Shown here: positions 1 through 8,635 of the stretch, piece after piece
How positions within the stretch are numbered: the first letter of the stretch is position 1
Layout of the letters: every line of letters starts with the position of its first letter
Program-made: the position numbers and the translations under genes
The notes under the pieces: generated by a model
The model's database searches: none
What the model saw: only the letters and a program-made list of their open reading frames with translations
Told to the model about the DNA's origin: nothing
DNA from: Bradyrhizobium sp. STM 3809
GTDB taxonomy: Bacteria; Pseudomonadota; Alphaproteobacteria; Rhizobiales; Xanthobacteraceae
Length of the DNA: 40,950 bases
Reading direction: 5' to 3'
NCBI RefSeq assembly: GCF_000239795.1
Contig: NZ_CAFJ01000748.1
Location: forward strand, 1-40,950

Positions 1-61
1 TTACACCGCCGCCACCGCCAGAACTGCAACTAGGAGGGCACACTGCGTCTCCACCCCCTGC

Positions 62-170
62 CGTCATTCCGGGGCGGCGCGCGCAGCGCGGCGAGCCCGG
101 AATCCATTGGGCCACGCGTGATGCCCCACGATGGATTCCGGGTTCGTGCTGCGCACGCCCCGGAATGACA
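62..170. repeat. Long intergenic palindrome, family A (copy 1)
   Basis: The left arm begins CGTCATTCCGGGG and the right arm ends CCCCGGAATGACA, so the ends are reverse complements over about 14 bp. The interior holds a second complementary pair around 'ggaatccat' and 'atggattcc'. The element fills most of the 295 bases ahead of mutS. No gene is visible in the remainder. The same outer arms recur at 3046, 14646 and 20871. There is no T tract, so it is not an obvious intrinsic terminator. Confidence 0.85.
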
Positions 171-295
171 CCGGTGGTCCTCTCCGGCGCTTTCGCTCCA
201 GCACGGGCGCGGGGCCAAAATTGCCATCGTGGAAAACCGGGACAGGCTCCGCAAAGCGGTAGGACCGTCCGGGCAAATTGGCTAGTTTCCGCGCC

Positions 296-3040
296 ATGAC
301 GATCCAGCAGCCCATCTCCGCCCCGGTTCCGCAAGAATCGTTGTCCTCGGCCGCGCCTGCCGAGGCGCCGGCCAAGCTCACGCCGATGATGGAGCAGTAT
401 CTCGACATCAAGGCCGCGCATCCCGGCCTGATGCTGTTCTACCGGATGGGCGATTTCTACGAGCTGTTCTTCGAGGACGCCGAGGTCGCCTCCAAGGCGC
501 TCGGTATCGTCCTGACCAAGCGCGGCAAGCATCAGGGCCAGGACATCCCGATGTGCGGCGTGCCGGTGGAGCGCTCCGAGGACTATCTGCACCGGCTGAT
601 CGCGCAGGGCATCCGCGTCGCCGTCTGCGAGCAGATGGAGGATCCGGCGGCGGCGCGGGCGCGCGGCAACAAGAGCGTGGTCAAGCGCGGCGTCGTGCGC
701 GTGGTGACGCCGGGCACGCTGACCGAAGACAATCTGCTCGACGCGCGCGCCAACAACTATCTGCTGTCGATCGCGCGCAGCCGCGGGTCGTCCGGCGGCG
801 ACCGGCTCGGACTCGCCTGGATCGACATCTCGACCTCGGACTTCATCGTCACCGAATGCGCCTTCGCCGAGCTGACGGCGACGCTCGCGCGCATCAATCC
901 GAACGAGGTGATCGTCTCCGACGCGCTGTATTCGGACGAGACGTTCGAACCGGTGCTGCGCGAGCTCGCCGCGGTGACGCCGCTGACGCGCGACGTCTTC
1001 GATGGCGCCACCGCCGAGCGGCGGCTGTGCGATTACTTCGCGGTCGCGACCATGGACGGCCTCGCGGTGCTGTCGCGGCTGGAGGCGACCGCGGCCGCCG
1101 CCTGCGTTACCTATGTCGAGCGCACCCAGGTCGGCCAGCGCCCGCCGCTGGCGCCGCCGGCGCGCGAGGCGACCGGCAGCACCATGGCCATCGATCCGGC
1201 GACCCGCGCCAATCTCGAACTGACGCGCACGCTCACCGGCGAGCGCCGCGGCTCGCTGCTCGACGCCATCGACTGCACGGTCACCTCGGCCGGCTCGCGG
1301 CTGCTGGCGCAGCGCCTCGCGGCGCCACTGACGGAGCCCGCGCAGATCGGACGCAGGCTCGACGCGGTCACCGTGTTCGTCGCCGACAGCGCCGCGCGCG
1401 AGGACATCCGCGCCATCCTGCGCGGCGCGCCGGACATGACCCGCGCGATGGCGCGGCTGTCGGTCGGGCGCGGCGGCCCGCGCGATCTCGCGGCCTTGCG
1501 CGACGGCATCCTCGCCGCCGACCAGGCGCTGGCGCGGCTCTCGGTGCTCGACCAGCCGCCGCAGGAGGTCGCGGCAATCATGTCTGCGCTGGCGCGGCCG
1601 GCGCGCGCGCTGGCGGACGAATTCGCCCGCGCGCTCGACGAGCAGCTGCCGTTGATCAAGCGCGACGGCGGCTTCGTCCGGTCGGGCTATGATGCGACGC
1701 TCGACGAGACGCGCAATCTGCGCGACGCCTCGCGGCTCGTCGTCGCCTCGATGCAGGCGCGCTACGCCGACCAGACCGGCGTGAAGGCGCTGAAGATCCG
1801 GCACAACAATGTGCTCGGCTATTTCGTCGAGGTCACCGCGCAGCACGGCGACAAGCTGATGTCGGCGCCATTGAACGCAACCTTCATCCATCGCCAGACG
1901 CTGGCGGGACAGGTGCGCTTCACCACGTCCGAGCTCGGCGAGATCGAGGCGAAGATCGCCAATGCCGGCGAGCGCGCGCTCAATCTCGAACTTGAGATCT
2001 TCGACCGTCTGTGCGCGCAGGCGCTCGCGATCGGCGACGATCTGCGCGCCGCGGCGCATGGCTTCGCCATGCTCGATGTCGCGACCGCATTGGCCAAGCT
2101 CGCGGTCGACGACAACTACGTCCGCCCCGAGGTCGACGGCTCGCTCGGCTTCGCCATCGAAGGCGGTCGCCATCCGGTGGTGGAACAGTCGCTGAAGCGC
2201 GAGGGCCAGCCGTTCATCGCCAATTCCTGCGACCTGTCGCCGACGCCGGGACACAAGAGCGGCCAGCTCTGGCTGCTCACCGGCCCGAACATGGCGGGCA
2301 AATCGACTTTCCTGCGCCAGAACGCGCTCATTGCCCTGCTCGCTCAGATCGGCTCGTTCGTGCCGGCGAGCCGCGCCCGCATCGGCATCGTCGACCGGCT
2401 GTTCTCGCGCGTCGGCGCCGCCGACGACCTCGCGCGCGGGCGCTCGACCTTCATGGTCGAGATGGTCGAGACTGCAGCGATCCTCAACCAGGCCGGCGAG
2501 CGCGCGCTGGTGATCCTCGACGAGATCGGGCGCGGCACAGCGACGTTCGACGGCCTCTCCATCGCCTGGGCCGCGATCGAGCATCTGCATGAGAGCAACC
2601 GCTGCCGCACGCTGTTCGCCACGCATTATCACGAGCTGACCGCACTCGCCGCCAAGCTGCCGCGGCTGTTCAACGCCACGGTGCGCGTCAAGGAATGGCA
2701 GGGCGACGTGGTGTTCCTGCACGAGGTGCTGCCCGGGTCGGCCGACCGCTCCTACGGCATCCAGGTGGCCAAGCTCGCCGGCCTGCCGCCGGCCGTGATC
2801 AGCCGCGCCAAATCGGTCTTGGCGAAACTGGAGGCCGCCGACCGCGGCCAGAACGCCCGCGCGCTGGTCGATGACCTCCCGCTATTCGCCGTGCCGTCGC
2901 GCGCGACGGTGGAGCCGACGATGTCGAAGGAAGCGGAGGAGCTGATCGCCGCGGTGAAGGACCTGCACCCGGACGAGATGACGCCGCGCGAAGCGCTGGA
3001 TGCGCTGTATCGGCTGAAGGCGAAGCTGCCGGCCAAATAG
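296..3040 (+). CDS. mutS: DNA mismatch repair ATPase MutS
   Basis: MutS recognises mispaired and unpaired bases and starts methyl-independent or MutL-directed repair. The 914-residue protein has the usual layout. The N-terminal mismatch-binding domain carries the Phe-x-Glu motif (F54-Y55-E56, in 'GDFYELF'), followed by connector, lever and clamp regions. The C-terminal ABC-type ATPase has Walker [10 protein letters not shown] at 663-671 and Walker B 'VILDE' with D742 and E743, followed by GRGT. A C-terminal helix resembling the MutS dimer/tetramer helix ends the protein. I start at ATG 296; an in-frame TTG lies six codons upstream at 278, but family proteins begin at the equivalent of MTIQQ. 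No clear Shine-Dalgarno is seen. It is an isolated plus-strand gene with no mutL nearby. Identity is certain; only the start is slightly uncertain. Confidence 0.97.
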   Translation: MTIQQPISAPVPQESLSSAAPAEAPAKLTPMMEQYLDIKAAHPGLMLFYRMGDFYELFFEDAEVASKALGIVLTKRGKHQGQDIPMCGVPVERSEDYLHRLIAQGIRVAVCEQMEDPAAARARGNKSVVKRGVVRVVTPGTLTEDNLLDARANNYLLSIARSRGSSGGDRLGLAWIDISTSDFIVTECAFAELTATLARINPNEVIVSDALYSDETFEPVLRELAAVTPLTRDVFDGATAERRLCDYFAVATMDGLAVLSRLEATAAAACVTYVERTQVGQRPPLAPPAREATGSTMAIDPATRANLELTRTLTGERRGSLLDAIDCTVTSAGSRLLAQRLAAPLTEPAQIGRRLDAVTVFVADSAAREDIRAILRGAPDMTRAMARLSVGRGGPRDLAALRDGILAADQALARLSVLDQPPQEVAAIMSALARPARALADEFARALDEQLPLIKRDGGFVRSGYDATLDETRNLRDASRLVVASMQARYADQTGVKALKIRHNNVLGYFVEVTAQHGDKLMSAPLNATFIHRQTLAGQVRFTTSELGEIEAKIANAGERALNLELEIFDRLCAQALAIGDDLRAAAHGFAMLDVATALAKLAVDDNYVRPEVDGSLGFAIEGGRHPVVEQSLKREGQPFIANSCDLSPTPGHKSGQLWLLTGPNMAGKSTFLRQNALIALLAQIGSFVPASRARIGIVDRLFSRVGAADDLARGRSTFMVEMVETAAILNQAGERALVILDEIGRGTATFDGLSIAWAAIEHLHESNRCRTLFATHYHELTALAAKLPRLFNATVRVKEWQGDVVFLHEVLPGSADRSYGIQVAKLAGLPPAVISRAKSVLAKLEAADRGQNARALVDDLPLFAVPSRATVEPTMSKEAEELIAAVKDLHPDEMTPREALDALYRLKAKLPAK

Positions 3041-3045
3041 TCGCT

Positions 3046-3114
3046 GTCATTCCGGGGCACTCTTGCGCCGAAGCAATCCAGGGTCCCACCCGAGCCCCTG
3101 GATTGCTTCGCTGC
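3046..3114. repeat. Left part of a family A palindrome broken by an insertion sequence
   Basis: The element starts GTCATTCCGGGGC just after the mutS stop and contains 'gaagcaatccaggg', then its complement 'cccctggattgcttcgctgc', where it stops abruptly at the IS end. The missing end of the right arm (ctgcgctcgcaatgacgg) is found at 4383-4400, on the far side of the insertion sequence. Joining 3114 to 4387 restores a continuous palindrome end. Confidence 0.85.
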
Positions 3115-3164
3115 TGTTCAGTCCGGAGACATAGCTTACACCTGTTCGGGGACATAGTTGACAC
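3115..3164. repeat. Left terminal inverted repeat of the IS481-family element
   Basis: This 50-bp end matches the reverse complement of 4333-4382 with about eight mismatches. It contains two successive copies of a TGTTC...GGRGACATRG-type unit, at 3115 and about 3143. The last codons and the TAA stop of the transposase (3136-3138) lie inside it. Confidence 0.88.
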
Positions 3165-4293
3165 TTTCCGGGTCGCGCAGATCGATCGCTGCGATCTGAT
3201 GCGCGGCAAAGAAAATTCCGAACTTTCCGTCGGCGCTGAGCGGCCGGATGGCGAGCCGCTCACCGCGAAAGGCTTGCGGGACTTTCCAGAGCCGCCCCTC
3301 GAAGCTGACGTAGGCCTTCGTGCTCGATACAGAGCGGACGATCTCACCCTCGTCGTATTCGACGATCGGCAGGCGGTCCGGCATGGTCCGCTGGCTAGGT
3401 CGATAGCGGCTCGCCGGCACATCGAAGTTCAAGGCCTCGTGCGGCCGGTCGAGATTGTAGACGGCTCGCCATTCGTCGAGCGCCCGCTGCACATCGAGAA
3501 GGTCCCTGTAACGCTTGAAGGCAAAGACCTCGGCCTTCAGGCTGCGGTGGAAGCGTTCGTTCTTGCCGCGGCTCTGGGGATGGTAGGGCCGGCTGTGGAT
3601 CGTTCGAATGCCGAGCTTCAGCAGCCAGACCGTCAACGCGGTCCAGGGGTCTTCGAGCGTGAAGCCCCAGGGGCCACCATTGTCGACGAACATCGCATCC
3701 GGCAATCCATAGCGGCGGAACGTCGTCTCCAGATGTCCTTTGACCGTAGAGCCGCGCTCGTTGTCGCATGCCGCCAGGCACAAGGAAAAGCGCGAGTGAT
3801 CGTCGAGTGCGGTCAGCGGATGACAGGACACGCCGTTCTCCAGCGCACTGTGCCCCTTGAAGTCCATCTGCCAAAGCTGATTGGGCGCATCCTTCTCGAA
3901 CCGCGTATAGGGCTGCCCGGGCGTGCCCGCAGGCTCGACCACGCGGCCGTAACGGCGCAGGATGCTGTGCACGGTGGAGACCGCCGGGATAGCTTGTCCA
4001 TCGCGCTCGAGACGGCGTGCGAGCTTGCGCGCGCCCCAGGCCGGGTGAGCATCGCGCAACGCGACAATCTGCTGCTCCGTCACAGCCGCGGTGCGCTCCG
4101 GACTTCTATGAGGCCGCCGCGACCGGTCCGCCAGCGTCGTATCGCCGGCATCAGACCGTTCGATCCACTTGTAGCCGGTCTGAGGGCTGATGCCGAACTG
4201 CCGGCACAGCTGCCGCCGGTTGGCTCCCTCCTGCTTGGCAAGCATCACAAACTCTCGTCGCTGGTCCATGACAGACACCTCTCGCCACGGCAT
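3136..4293 (-). CDS. IS481-family transposase
   Basis: This 385-residue DDE transposase moves its host element by cutting and rejoining DNA at the terminal repeats. Residues 1-60 form a helix-turn-helix region (around 'LCRQFGISPQTGYKWI'), followed by a second HTH-like segment to about 115. The integrase-core domain spans roughly 135-300 and carries the catalytic acids D144 ('WQMDFKG'), D204 ('FVDNGGPWG') and E246 ('GKNERFHR'). The C-terminal 80 residues form the small accessory domain usual in IS481 proteins. The frame is intact from ATG 4293 to the stop, which lies within the left inverted repeat. The start is the family's usual 'MPWREV'-type beginning. Family assignment is confident; current activity is inferred from completeness. 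Confidence 0.95.
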   Translation of the reverse strand: MPWREVSVMDQRREFVMLAKQEGANRRQLCRQFGISPQTGYKWIERSDAGDTTLADRSRRPHRSPERTAAVTEQQIVALRDAHPAWGARKLARRLERDGQAIPAVSTVHSILRRYGRVVEPAGTPGQPYTRFEKDAPNQLWQMDFKGHSALENGVSCHPLTALDDHSRFSLCLAACDNERGSTVKGHLETTFRRYGLPDAMFVDNGGPWGFTLEDPWTALTVWLLKLGIRTIHSRPYHPQSRGKNERFHRSLKAEVFAFKRYRDLLDVQRALDEWRAVYNLDRPHEALNFDVPASRYRPSQRTMPDRLPIVEYDEGEIVRSVSSTKAYVSFEGRLWKVPQAFRGERLAIRPLSADGKFGIFFAAHQIAAIDLRDPESVNYVPEQV

Positions 4294-4332
4294 CGCTCGC
4301 CCCTTTGCTTGACGAATCGAGCCGATTTTGAG

Positions 4333-4382
4333 GTGTCAACCATGTCCCCGAACACCCGTCAGCCATGTCCCCGGGCTGAACA
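4333..4382. repeat. Right terminal inverted repeat of the IS481-family element
   Basis: This end pairs with 3115-3164. It also holds two tandem copies of the GACATGG-containing unit. It ends TGAACA at 4382 and is followed directly by the CTGC target duplication. Confidence 0.88.
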
Positions 4383-4400
4383 CTGCGCTCGCAATGACGG
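4383..4400. repeat. Right-arm end of the family A palindrome interrupted by the IS
   Basis: The sequence reads ctgcgctcgcaatgacgg. Its first four bases are the target duplication. The rest is the expected end of the palindrome that starts at 3046. Confidence 0.8.
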
Positions 4401-4411
4401 AGGAGAGAGTC

Positions 4412-4499
4412 GTAGGGTGGGCAAAGACGCGAAGCGTCGTGCCCACCATCTGCAGCACGTGATGGAGTCGGTGGGCACGCTGCGCTTTGCCCACCCTAC
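4412..4499. repeat. Long intergenic palindrome, family D
   Basis: The arms begin GTAGGGTGGGCAAAG and end CTTTGCCCACCCTAC. A further inner pair is built on 'gtgcccacc' and 'ggtgggcac'. It lies between the IS target and the 3' end of the minus-strand gene that ends at 4510, within 11 bases of that stop codon. No T tract is seen. Confidence 0.88.
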
Positions 4500-4509
4500 G
4501 CGATCTCGC

Positions 4510-5019
4510 TCAATCGTTCGAGCCGACGGGGTGGCCGTCCTCGGACGCGACCTTGATGGAGCCGAGCTTCGGCAGGTCGACCGATTTCGGCCAGAAGTAG
4601 CCGACCAGCCGGGTCTTCGGCTCGAACTGCTCGCGGACGGCGTCGCTCTCATTGCCGCCGAGCGTCAGCACCTGGGTGCGGGTCTCGCCCATGTAGAAGC
4701 CGACATGGCCGAGGCCGGAGTTCGGCTTTCCGCGGGTGTAGACCGCGATCGCGCCGAGCGCGGGCTTGTCGAGCTTGACGAAATTCTTGCTGGTGCGGAA
4801 GGATTGCGACGAGGCGCTGCGCGTGCCGGGGACGCCGCTCTGCTCCAGCTTGGCGTTGGTCCAGATCGCGCACCACGGATCGCCCTCCGCGCCGCAATGC
4901 GCCTGGTCGATGAACTTCTGGATGCCGCGATTGTTGCCGGTCTCGTGGAAGCCGATGTCCTTCAACCCGTTCGCGATCCATTTCGGCTGACCATTGGCAG
5001 TCCCATTTGCGGTCGGCAT
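4510..5019 (-). CDS. TIGR02594-like / CHAP-NlpC-fold cysteine peptidase domain protein
   Basis: This 169-residue protein resembles the small cysteine-hydrolase proteins grouped as TIGR02594, which are related to CHAP/NlpC amidases that cleave peptidoglycan peptides. The likely nucleophile is C50 in 'DPWCAIWTN'. The partner histidine is H105 in 'GLGHVGFY', and N123 in 'LGGNESDAV' is the usual third polar residue. No signal peptide or membrane segment is visible, so export would need another route or the substrate is not the cell's own wall. The start ATG 5019 is preceded by AGGAGGTG at ideal spacing. It stands alone, with a palindrome beyond its stop. Relatives occur in phage and secretion-system contexts, but nothing of that kind is nearby, so the biological role is open. 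Confidence 0.75.
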   Translation of the reverse strand: MPTANGTANGQPKWIANGLKDIGFHETGNNRGIQKFIDQAHCGAEGDPWCAIWTNAKLEQSGVPGTRSASSQSFRTSKNFVKLDKPALGAIAVYTRGKPNSGLGHVGFYMGETRTQVLTLGGNESDAVREQFEPKTRLVGYFWPKSVDLPKLGSIKVASEDGHPVGSND

Positions 5020-5132
5020 ATTGCACCTCCTGCTGCGTTCGACCGATGACCCACCTATCAGTTGCGTTGTCGCGGGCGCCCTCGCGAAGGTTCAAGGCCG
5101 GGGAAATACAACCAGAGCTGATGCGGCCGGCG

Positions 5133-5924
5133 TCAGGCCGTCCGGCGCCGGCCGAGCGCCCACAGGCCGAGATTCCAGCCGACGCAGGTGGCCAGCGCAC
5201 CGCCGAGACCGTAGGCGGCGCCGAGATGCAGGCTGCCGAGATGCAGCACGACGACGGCCAGCGAGAAGCCGATCAGGCCCCAGGCGCCGTTGGCCATGAC
5301 CGCGGCGGTGGCGGGGCCGCCGATGCGCGGCTGCAGGATCAGCATCATCGAGGTGAAGACGATCGGAAACAGCGCGAGGATCCCGGACACGCTGGGGCCG
5401 GCCCAGCCGGAGACGGACGTCACGGTGGCGACGAGCGTGGCGACCAGCGAGGCCCGCAAGGGAACGTCGTACCAGCGTCGCGTGATCAGCGGCATCGTCG
5501 CATGGCGATAGCGCCGCAACAGCGGCAGGCAGATCGCGAAGGTGACGATGTTGGCGGCGATGCCCATCAGAAGCGTCCACTGTACGCTCTTGATGAGCGA
5601 CGCGAGACCGAGCCACACCGCGACCGCGGTGGCGCTGGCGACAAGCACGCTGTGGCGCTGCGCGAGCACGGCATAAGCGAGGCTGAGGAAGATGGTCGCG
5701 GCGTTGATCGGCAGGCTGGTGAGCGCGCCTTGCGCGATGAAGGCGGCGTCGTGATCGAGCGCCAGGAAGACGTAGGTCGGCCCGGCCGAGATCGGCAGGG
5801 TCGCAACCAGCGCGCCGATCACCGGTCCGGTGCGCTCGGCGATCATCGACGCCGACACCACGAACGATGCGGCGATCGCCATGCGCAAGCCGAGGACGAG
5901 CAGGAAGGACGGGTCGAGGGACAT
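5133..5924 (-). CDS. Uncharacterised multi-span inner-membrane protein
   Basis: I do not recognise this protein by name. It is 263 residues and almost wholly hydrophobic, with about eight predicted membrane helices and short polar loops. These include stretches such as 'LGLRMAIAASFVVSAS', 'ALVATLPISAGPTYVFLAL' and 'AANIVTFAICLPLL', and a Gly-rich C-terminal pair of helices. The longer open frame upstream to 6017 reads into an intergenic palindrome and has a cysteine- and arginine-rich sequence unlike the rest, so I start at ATG 5924. The Shine-Dalgarno is weak. Upstream on the same strand, 187 bases away across a palindrome, lies the OsmC-type gene, so they are probably separate units. A transport role is possible but not shown. 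Confidence 0.75.
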   Translation of the reverse strand: MSLDPSFLLVLGLRMAIAASFVVSASMIAERTGPVIGALVATLPISAGPTYVFLALDHDAAFIAQGALTSLPINAATIFLSLAYAVLAQRHSVLVASATAVAVWLGLASLIKSVQWTLLMGIAANIVTFAICLPLLRRYRHATMPLITRRWYDVPLRASLVATLVATVTSVSGWAGPSVSGILALFPIVFTSMMLILQPRIGGPATAAVMANGAWGLIGFSLAVVVLHLGSLHLGAAYGLGGALATCVGWNLGLWALGRRRTA

Positions 5925-5931
5925 GTTCAGC

Positions 5932-6099
5932 CGTCGTCCCGGACAAGCGGAGCACGGCGATGCGCAAGCATCGCCGTGGGGAGCGCCGATCCGGGACCCA
6001 TAACCACAGGCAGTCATGGGTCAGAGGAGATCGGAGTGACCAGCGGGGCCAGCCATCACCGACGGTGGTTATGGGTCCCCGCTTTCGCGGGGACGACAC
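5932..6099. repeat. Long intergenic palindrome, family B (copy 1)
   Basis: The outer arms are CGTCGTCCC and GGGGACGAC. The inner arms are 'gggacccataacca' and 'tggttatgggtccc'. It fills the gap between the membrane-protein gene and the OsmC-type gene. Confidence 0.88.
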
Positions 6100-6111
6100 C
6101 GATGTTCGTGG

Positions 6112-6627
6112 CTACGCCGCCACCCGCTTCAGACTGACCGACACCTTCGGCCCATTCTTGATGGTCTGATAGACCACGCAATAGCGCTCGGTGAGCTTGA
6201 GCAGGAGATCGAGCTTGTCCTGTGGCGCATCCGTGTCGACCTCGAAGCGCAGGCGGATTTCCTGGAAGCCGACCGGGGCCTCCTTGTCGACGCCGAGCGT
6301 GCCGCGGAAATCGAGATCGCCTTCGGCCAGCACCAGGCCGCTCCTGAGCGGCACCTCGACCGCGGTCGCGACCGATTTCAGCGTGACGCCGGCGCAGGCG
6401 ACCAGGGCTTCCAGCAGCATGTCGCCGGAGCAGAGCTCGAGGCCGGAGCCGCCGGTGGCGGGATGCAGGCCGGCGACCGCCATGGCGCGGCCGGTCTCGA
6501 GCTTGCAGGTCAGGCCTTCGCCGCCGACCTCGCCCTTGGCCTTGAGCGTGATCACCGCAGCGGACGGGTCAGCCTTGTAGCGTTCCTTGATCGGCGCCTG
6601 CATGGCGCGCAGCTCGGCAGCATCCAT
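6112..6627 (-). CDS. OsmC/Ohr-superfamily peroxidase-like protein
   Basis: OsmC-family proteins reduce organic hydroperoxides with a pair of cysteines. This 171-residue protein carries both expected cysteines: C78 in 'LEALVACAGVTL', at the start of the long central helix, and C150 in 'ERYCVVYQT'. The intervening region follows the usual beta-rich OsmC pattern, and the length is slightly above the family norm of about 140, with an N-terminal extension of about 20 residues. It is therefore likely to be catalytically competent and cytoplasmic. It lies 56 bases downstream of the SsuB-like ATPase stop on the same strand and could be co-transcribed with that importer. Whether it belongs to the OsmC, Ohr or YhfA branch cannot be settled here. 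Confidence 0.88.
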   Translation of the reverse strand: MDAAELRAMQAPIKERYKADPSAAVITLKAKGEVGGEGLTCKLETGRAMAVAGLHPATGGSGLELCSGDMLLEALVACAGVTLKSVATAVEVPLRSGLVLAEGDLDFRGTLGVDKEAPVGFQEIRLRFEVDTDAPQDKLDLLLKLTERYCVVYQTIKNGPKVSVSLKRVAA

Positions 6628-6683
6628 TGTCGTTCTCTCCCGGATTCATTTCGAAACAGATGTACCGGGCGATCGCTAAGATG

Positions 6684-7469
6684 TCACCACCACAGGCCGC
6701 CGCCGGGCTCACGCCTGCCCTGCGTATCCGGCACCGTCCGGTCGAGCGAGCGGTCGAGCGCCGTCAGCACGTGGCGCTTGAACTGCTCGAACAGCGGCGC
6801 ATTGCGGTCGCGCGGCCGCGACAAATTGATGGTGATCTCCTCGAACAGTCGGCCGGGATGCGGCCGCATCACCAGCACGCGGTCCGCCAGTACCACCGCC
6901 TCCTCGACATCGTGGGTGACCAGCACCAGCGTCGGGCGCGCGTCGGCCCAGAGATCGAGCAGATGGTCCTGCAGGTCTTTTCGCGTGAAGGCATCGAGCG
7001 CCGAGAACGGCTCGTCGAGCAGCAGCACCTCCGGCTGCGCCACCAGCGCGCGCGCGATCGCCACGCGCTGCGCCTGGCCGCCGGACAATTCGCGCGGCCA
7101 GACCTTGGCCTTGTCGGCCAGGCCGACACGGTCGAGCGCGCGCGCCACGCGCTCGCGCCGCTCGGCGGCCGGCAGCTCCGACAGGCCGAATCCGATATTG
7201 TCGGCGACGCTGAGCCAGGGCAGCAGCCGCGGCTCCTGGAAGATGATGCCGACCTTGGCATGCGGCGCCGTGATCGCCTCGCCGTCCAGCGTCACGGTGC
7301 CGGCGCTGGCGCGGTCGAGCCCGGCGATGGCGCGGAGAAGCGTCGACTTGCCGCAGCCGGAGCCGCCGATGATGGCGATGATCTCGCCGAGCTGGATCTC
7401 GGACGAGAACCGCTCCAGCGCGTGGACGCCGTTGGGATAGACCTTGGTGACGGAGGCGAGCTGCAGCAT
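6684..7469 (-). CDS. ssuB: ABC importer ATP-binding subunit, SsuB/TauB type
   Basis: This is the 261-residue cytoplasmic ATPase of a nitrate/sulfonate/taurine-type importer. Motifs are Walker A GGSGCGKST at 35-43, Q-loop Q78 ('IFQEPRLLPW'), signature LSGGQ at 128-132, Walker B LLLDEP at 149-154 with 'FSALDAFTR' after it, and H-loop H186. The 'EPRLLPWLSV' segment is typical of the SsuB/TauB/NrtD branch. The start ATG 7469 overlaps the permease stop by one base (TGATG), implying translational coupling. A longer frame reading upstream to 8588 is only an antisense-like extension through the permease in another frame. The exact substrate is unknown; aliphatic sulfonates are the leading guess. Confidence 0.92.
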   Translation of the reverse strand: MLQLASVTKVYPNGVHALERFSSEIQLGEIIAIIGGSGCGKSTLLRAIAGLDRASAGTVTLDGEAITAPHAKVGIIFQEPRLLPWLSVADNIGFGLSELPAAERRERVARALDRVGLADKAKVWPRELSGGQAQRVAIARALVAQPEVLLLDEPFSALDAFTRKDLQDHLLDLWADARPTLVLVTHDVEEAVVLADRVLVMRPHPGRLFEEITINLSRPRDRNAPLFEQFKRHVLTALDRSLDRTVPDTQGRREPGGGLWW

Positions 7470-8317
7470 CAGGCGGCTCCGCTCTGGCGCGCAAAACTGT
7501 CCTGCCAGCGCAGCAGCGGCGCGGTGGCGATCTCCAGCAGCCAGTCGGTGGCCTTGCCGATGATGGCGAAGATCACGATCGCGGCGACGATCTGCGCCGG
7601 CTTGCCGAGCTGCTGGCCGTCGATCAGGAGATAGCCGAGGCCTTCGGAGGCGCCCATGAACTCGGCGGCGACGACGAACATCCAGCCGAGGCCCAGGCCG
7701 ACGCGCAGCGCCACGACATAGGCCGGCAGCACGGCTGGCAGCAGGATGCGGCGGATCATCGCGGGCCCGGACAGCCGGAAGACGCGGCCGACCTCGACGA
7801 TCTTGCGATCGACCGACAGGATCGCGCCGGTCAGGCCGAGATAGACCGGAAAGAACACGCCGACCGCGATCAGCGCCACCTTCGAGGTCTCGAAGATGCC
7901 GAGCCAGAGGATGAACAGCGGCACCCAGGCGATCGACGGGATCGCGCGCAGCGCCTGGATCGTCGGATCGACCAGCCGGCGGGCGAAGCTCCAATAGCCG
8001 CAGATGCCGCCCAGGAGCGTGCCGGCGGCGACGCCCAGGCCGAAGCCGATGCCGACGCGCGACAGCGTCGCGGCGATGTGGCGGGTCAGCTCGCCGGAGC
8101 GGGCGAGCTCGGCGATGGTGGTGAAGACCTTTGACGGCGGCGGCACCAACCGGCCGTTCGACCAGCCGGCCCGGACCGCGAGCTCCCAGGCCAGCGCCAG
8201 CGACAACGGCAGCAGCAGGCCGAGCAGGGGCCGTGTCAGGCGGGCGAGCCGCGGGGGGCTGGCGTTTTGCTGTGGGGCCGCCGCGACGGGGGCCTGCAAT
8301 TCGACGGTCATGGCCAT
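7469..8317 (-). CDS. ssuC: ABC importer permease subunit, SsuC/TauC type
   Basis: This 282-residue inner-membrane permease has about six helices and a proline- and alanine-rich cytoplasmic N-terminus. The coupling-loop (EAA) region lies around 'VGRVFRLSGPAMIRRILLP', where it contacts the ATPase. 'LRAIPSIAWVPLFILWLGI' is a hallmark of the sulfonate/nitrate/taurine permease branch. The start is ATG 8317, with an alternative two codons later at 8311. Its stop overlaps the start of the ATPase gene by one base, so the two form a tight operon. The binding-protein gene lies upstream across a 318-base gap that holds only a long palindrome. Confidence 0.92.
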   Translation of the reverse strand: MAMTVELQAPVAAAPQQNASPPRLARLTRPLLGLLLPLSLALAWELAVRAGWSNGRLVPPPSKVFTTIAELARSGELTRHIAATLSRVGIGFGLGVAAGTLLGGICGYWSFARRLVDPTIQALRAIPSIAWVPLFILWLGIFETSKVALIAVGVFFPVYLGLTGAILSVDRKIVEVGRVFRLSGPAMIRRILLPAVLPAYVVALRVGLGLGWMFVVAAEFMGASEGLGYLLIDGQQLGKPAQIVAAIVIFAIIGKATDWLLEIATAPLLRWQDSFARQSGAA

Positions 8318-8430
8318 AGTGAGAACAGCGTCTCGCGTGGGAATGCAAGGCGGGGTGACAGCGCGATGTCATTTGCGGAGATGAGGGCGCGCCTGTCAGG
8401 GTTTGAGCCGACGGCGGCGCCACACATTCG

Positions 8431-8589
8431 GTGTCGTCCCGGCCTCGGCGCCGGGACCCATACTCCGCGGCGGGTGTGTTGAAGCGAGATGCCGCTCCAG
8501 CGTGTTCGACAACAGACTGCACGGAGTATGGGTCCCGGATCTGCGCCAGCCAACGCTGGCGCGTCGGCGGGCTTGTCCGGGACGACACC
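8431..8589. repeat. Long intergenic palindrome, family B (copy 2)
   Basis: The arms GTGTCGTCCCGGC and GGGACGACACC enclose inner complementary pairs around 'gggacccatactccg' and 'cggagtatgggtccc'. It lies in the 318-base gene-free gap (8318-8635) between the binding-protein gene and the permease gene, in which I see nothing else. Confidence 0.88.
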
Positions 8590-8635
8590 GGTGTTTTATT
8601 TGCCGCAGCGGTGACGGCCGCGGCGGCTGGCAGCC

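Larger units (their letters stand above)
3115..4382. mobile_element. Complete IS481-family insertion sequence (1268 bp)
   Basis: The element is bounded by imperfect terminal inverted repeats of about 50 bp that begin TGTTCAG at both ends. It contains one full-length transposase gene on the minus strand. It is flanked by a direct repeat CTGC (3111-3114 and 4383-4386), which is a 4-bp target duplication; IS481-family duplications are known to vary in length. The target was an intergenic palindrome downstream of mutS, which can be rebuilt by deleting 3115-4386. Intact ends, target duplication and an uninterrupted transposase suggest a fairly recent, possibly still active copy. Confidence 0.92.

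Noticed and set aside
1-66. Possible C-terminus of a minus-strand gene ending at the first base (TAA)
   Set aside because: The frame closes again at 64-66 inside the palindrome, leaving only about 20 codons.
3103-5049. A 648-codon plus-strand frame across the IS element
   Set aside because: It is antisense to the transposase and the cysteine-hydrolase gene and has no domain. Long antisense frames are expected at this GC content.
6684-8588. A 634-codon minus-strand frame covering the ATPase and continuing upstream
   Set aside because: Only the last 261 codons encode the SsuB-like ATPase. The remainder is Arg/Pro-rich read-through in a different frame from the real permease.
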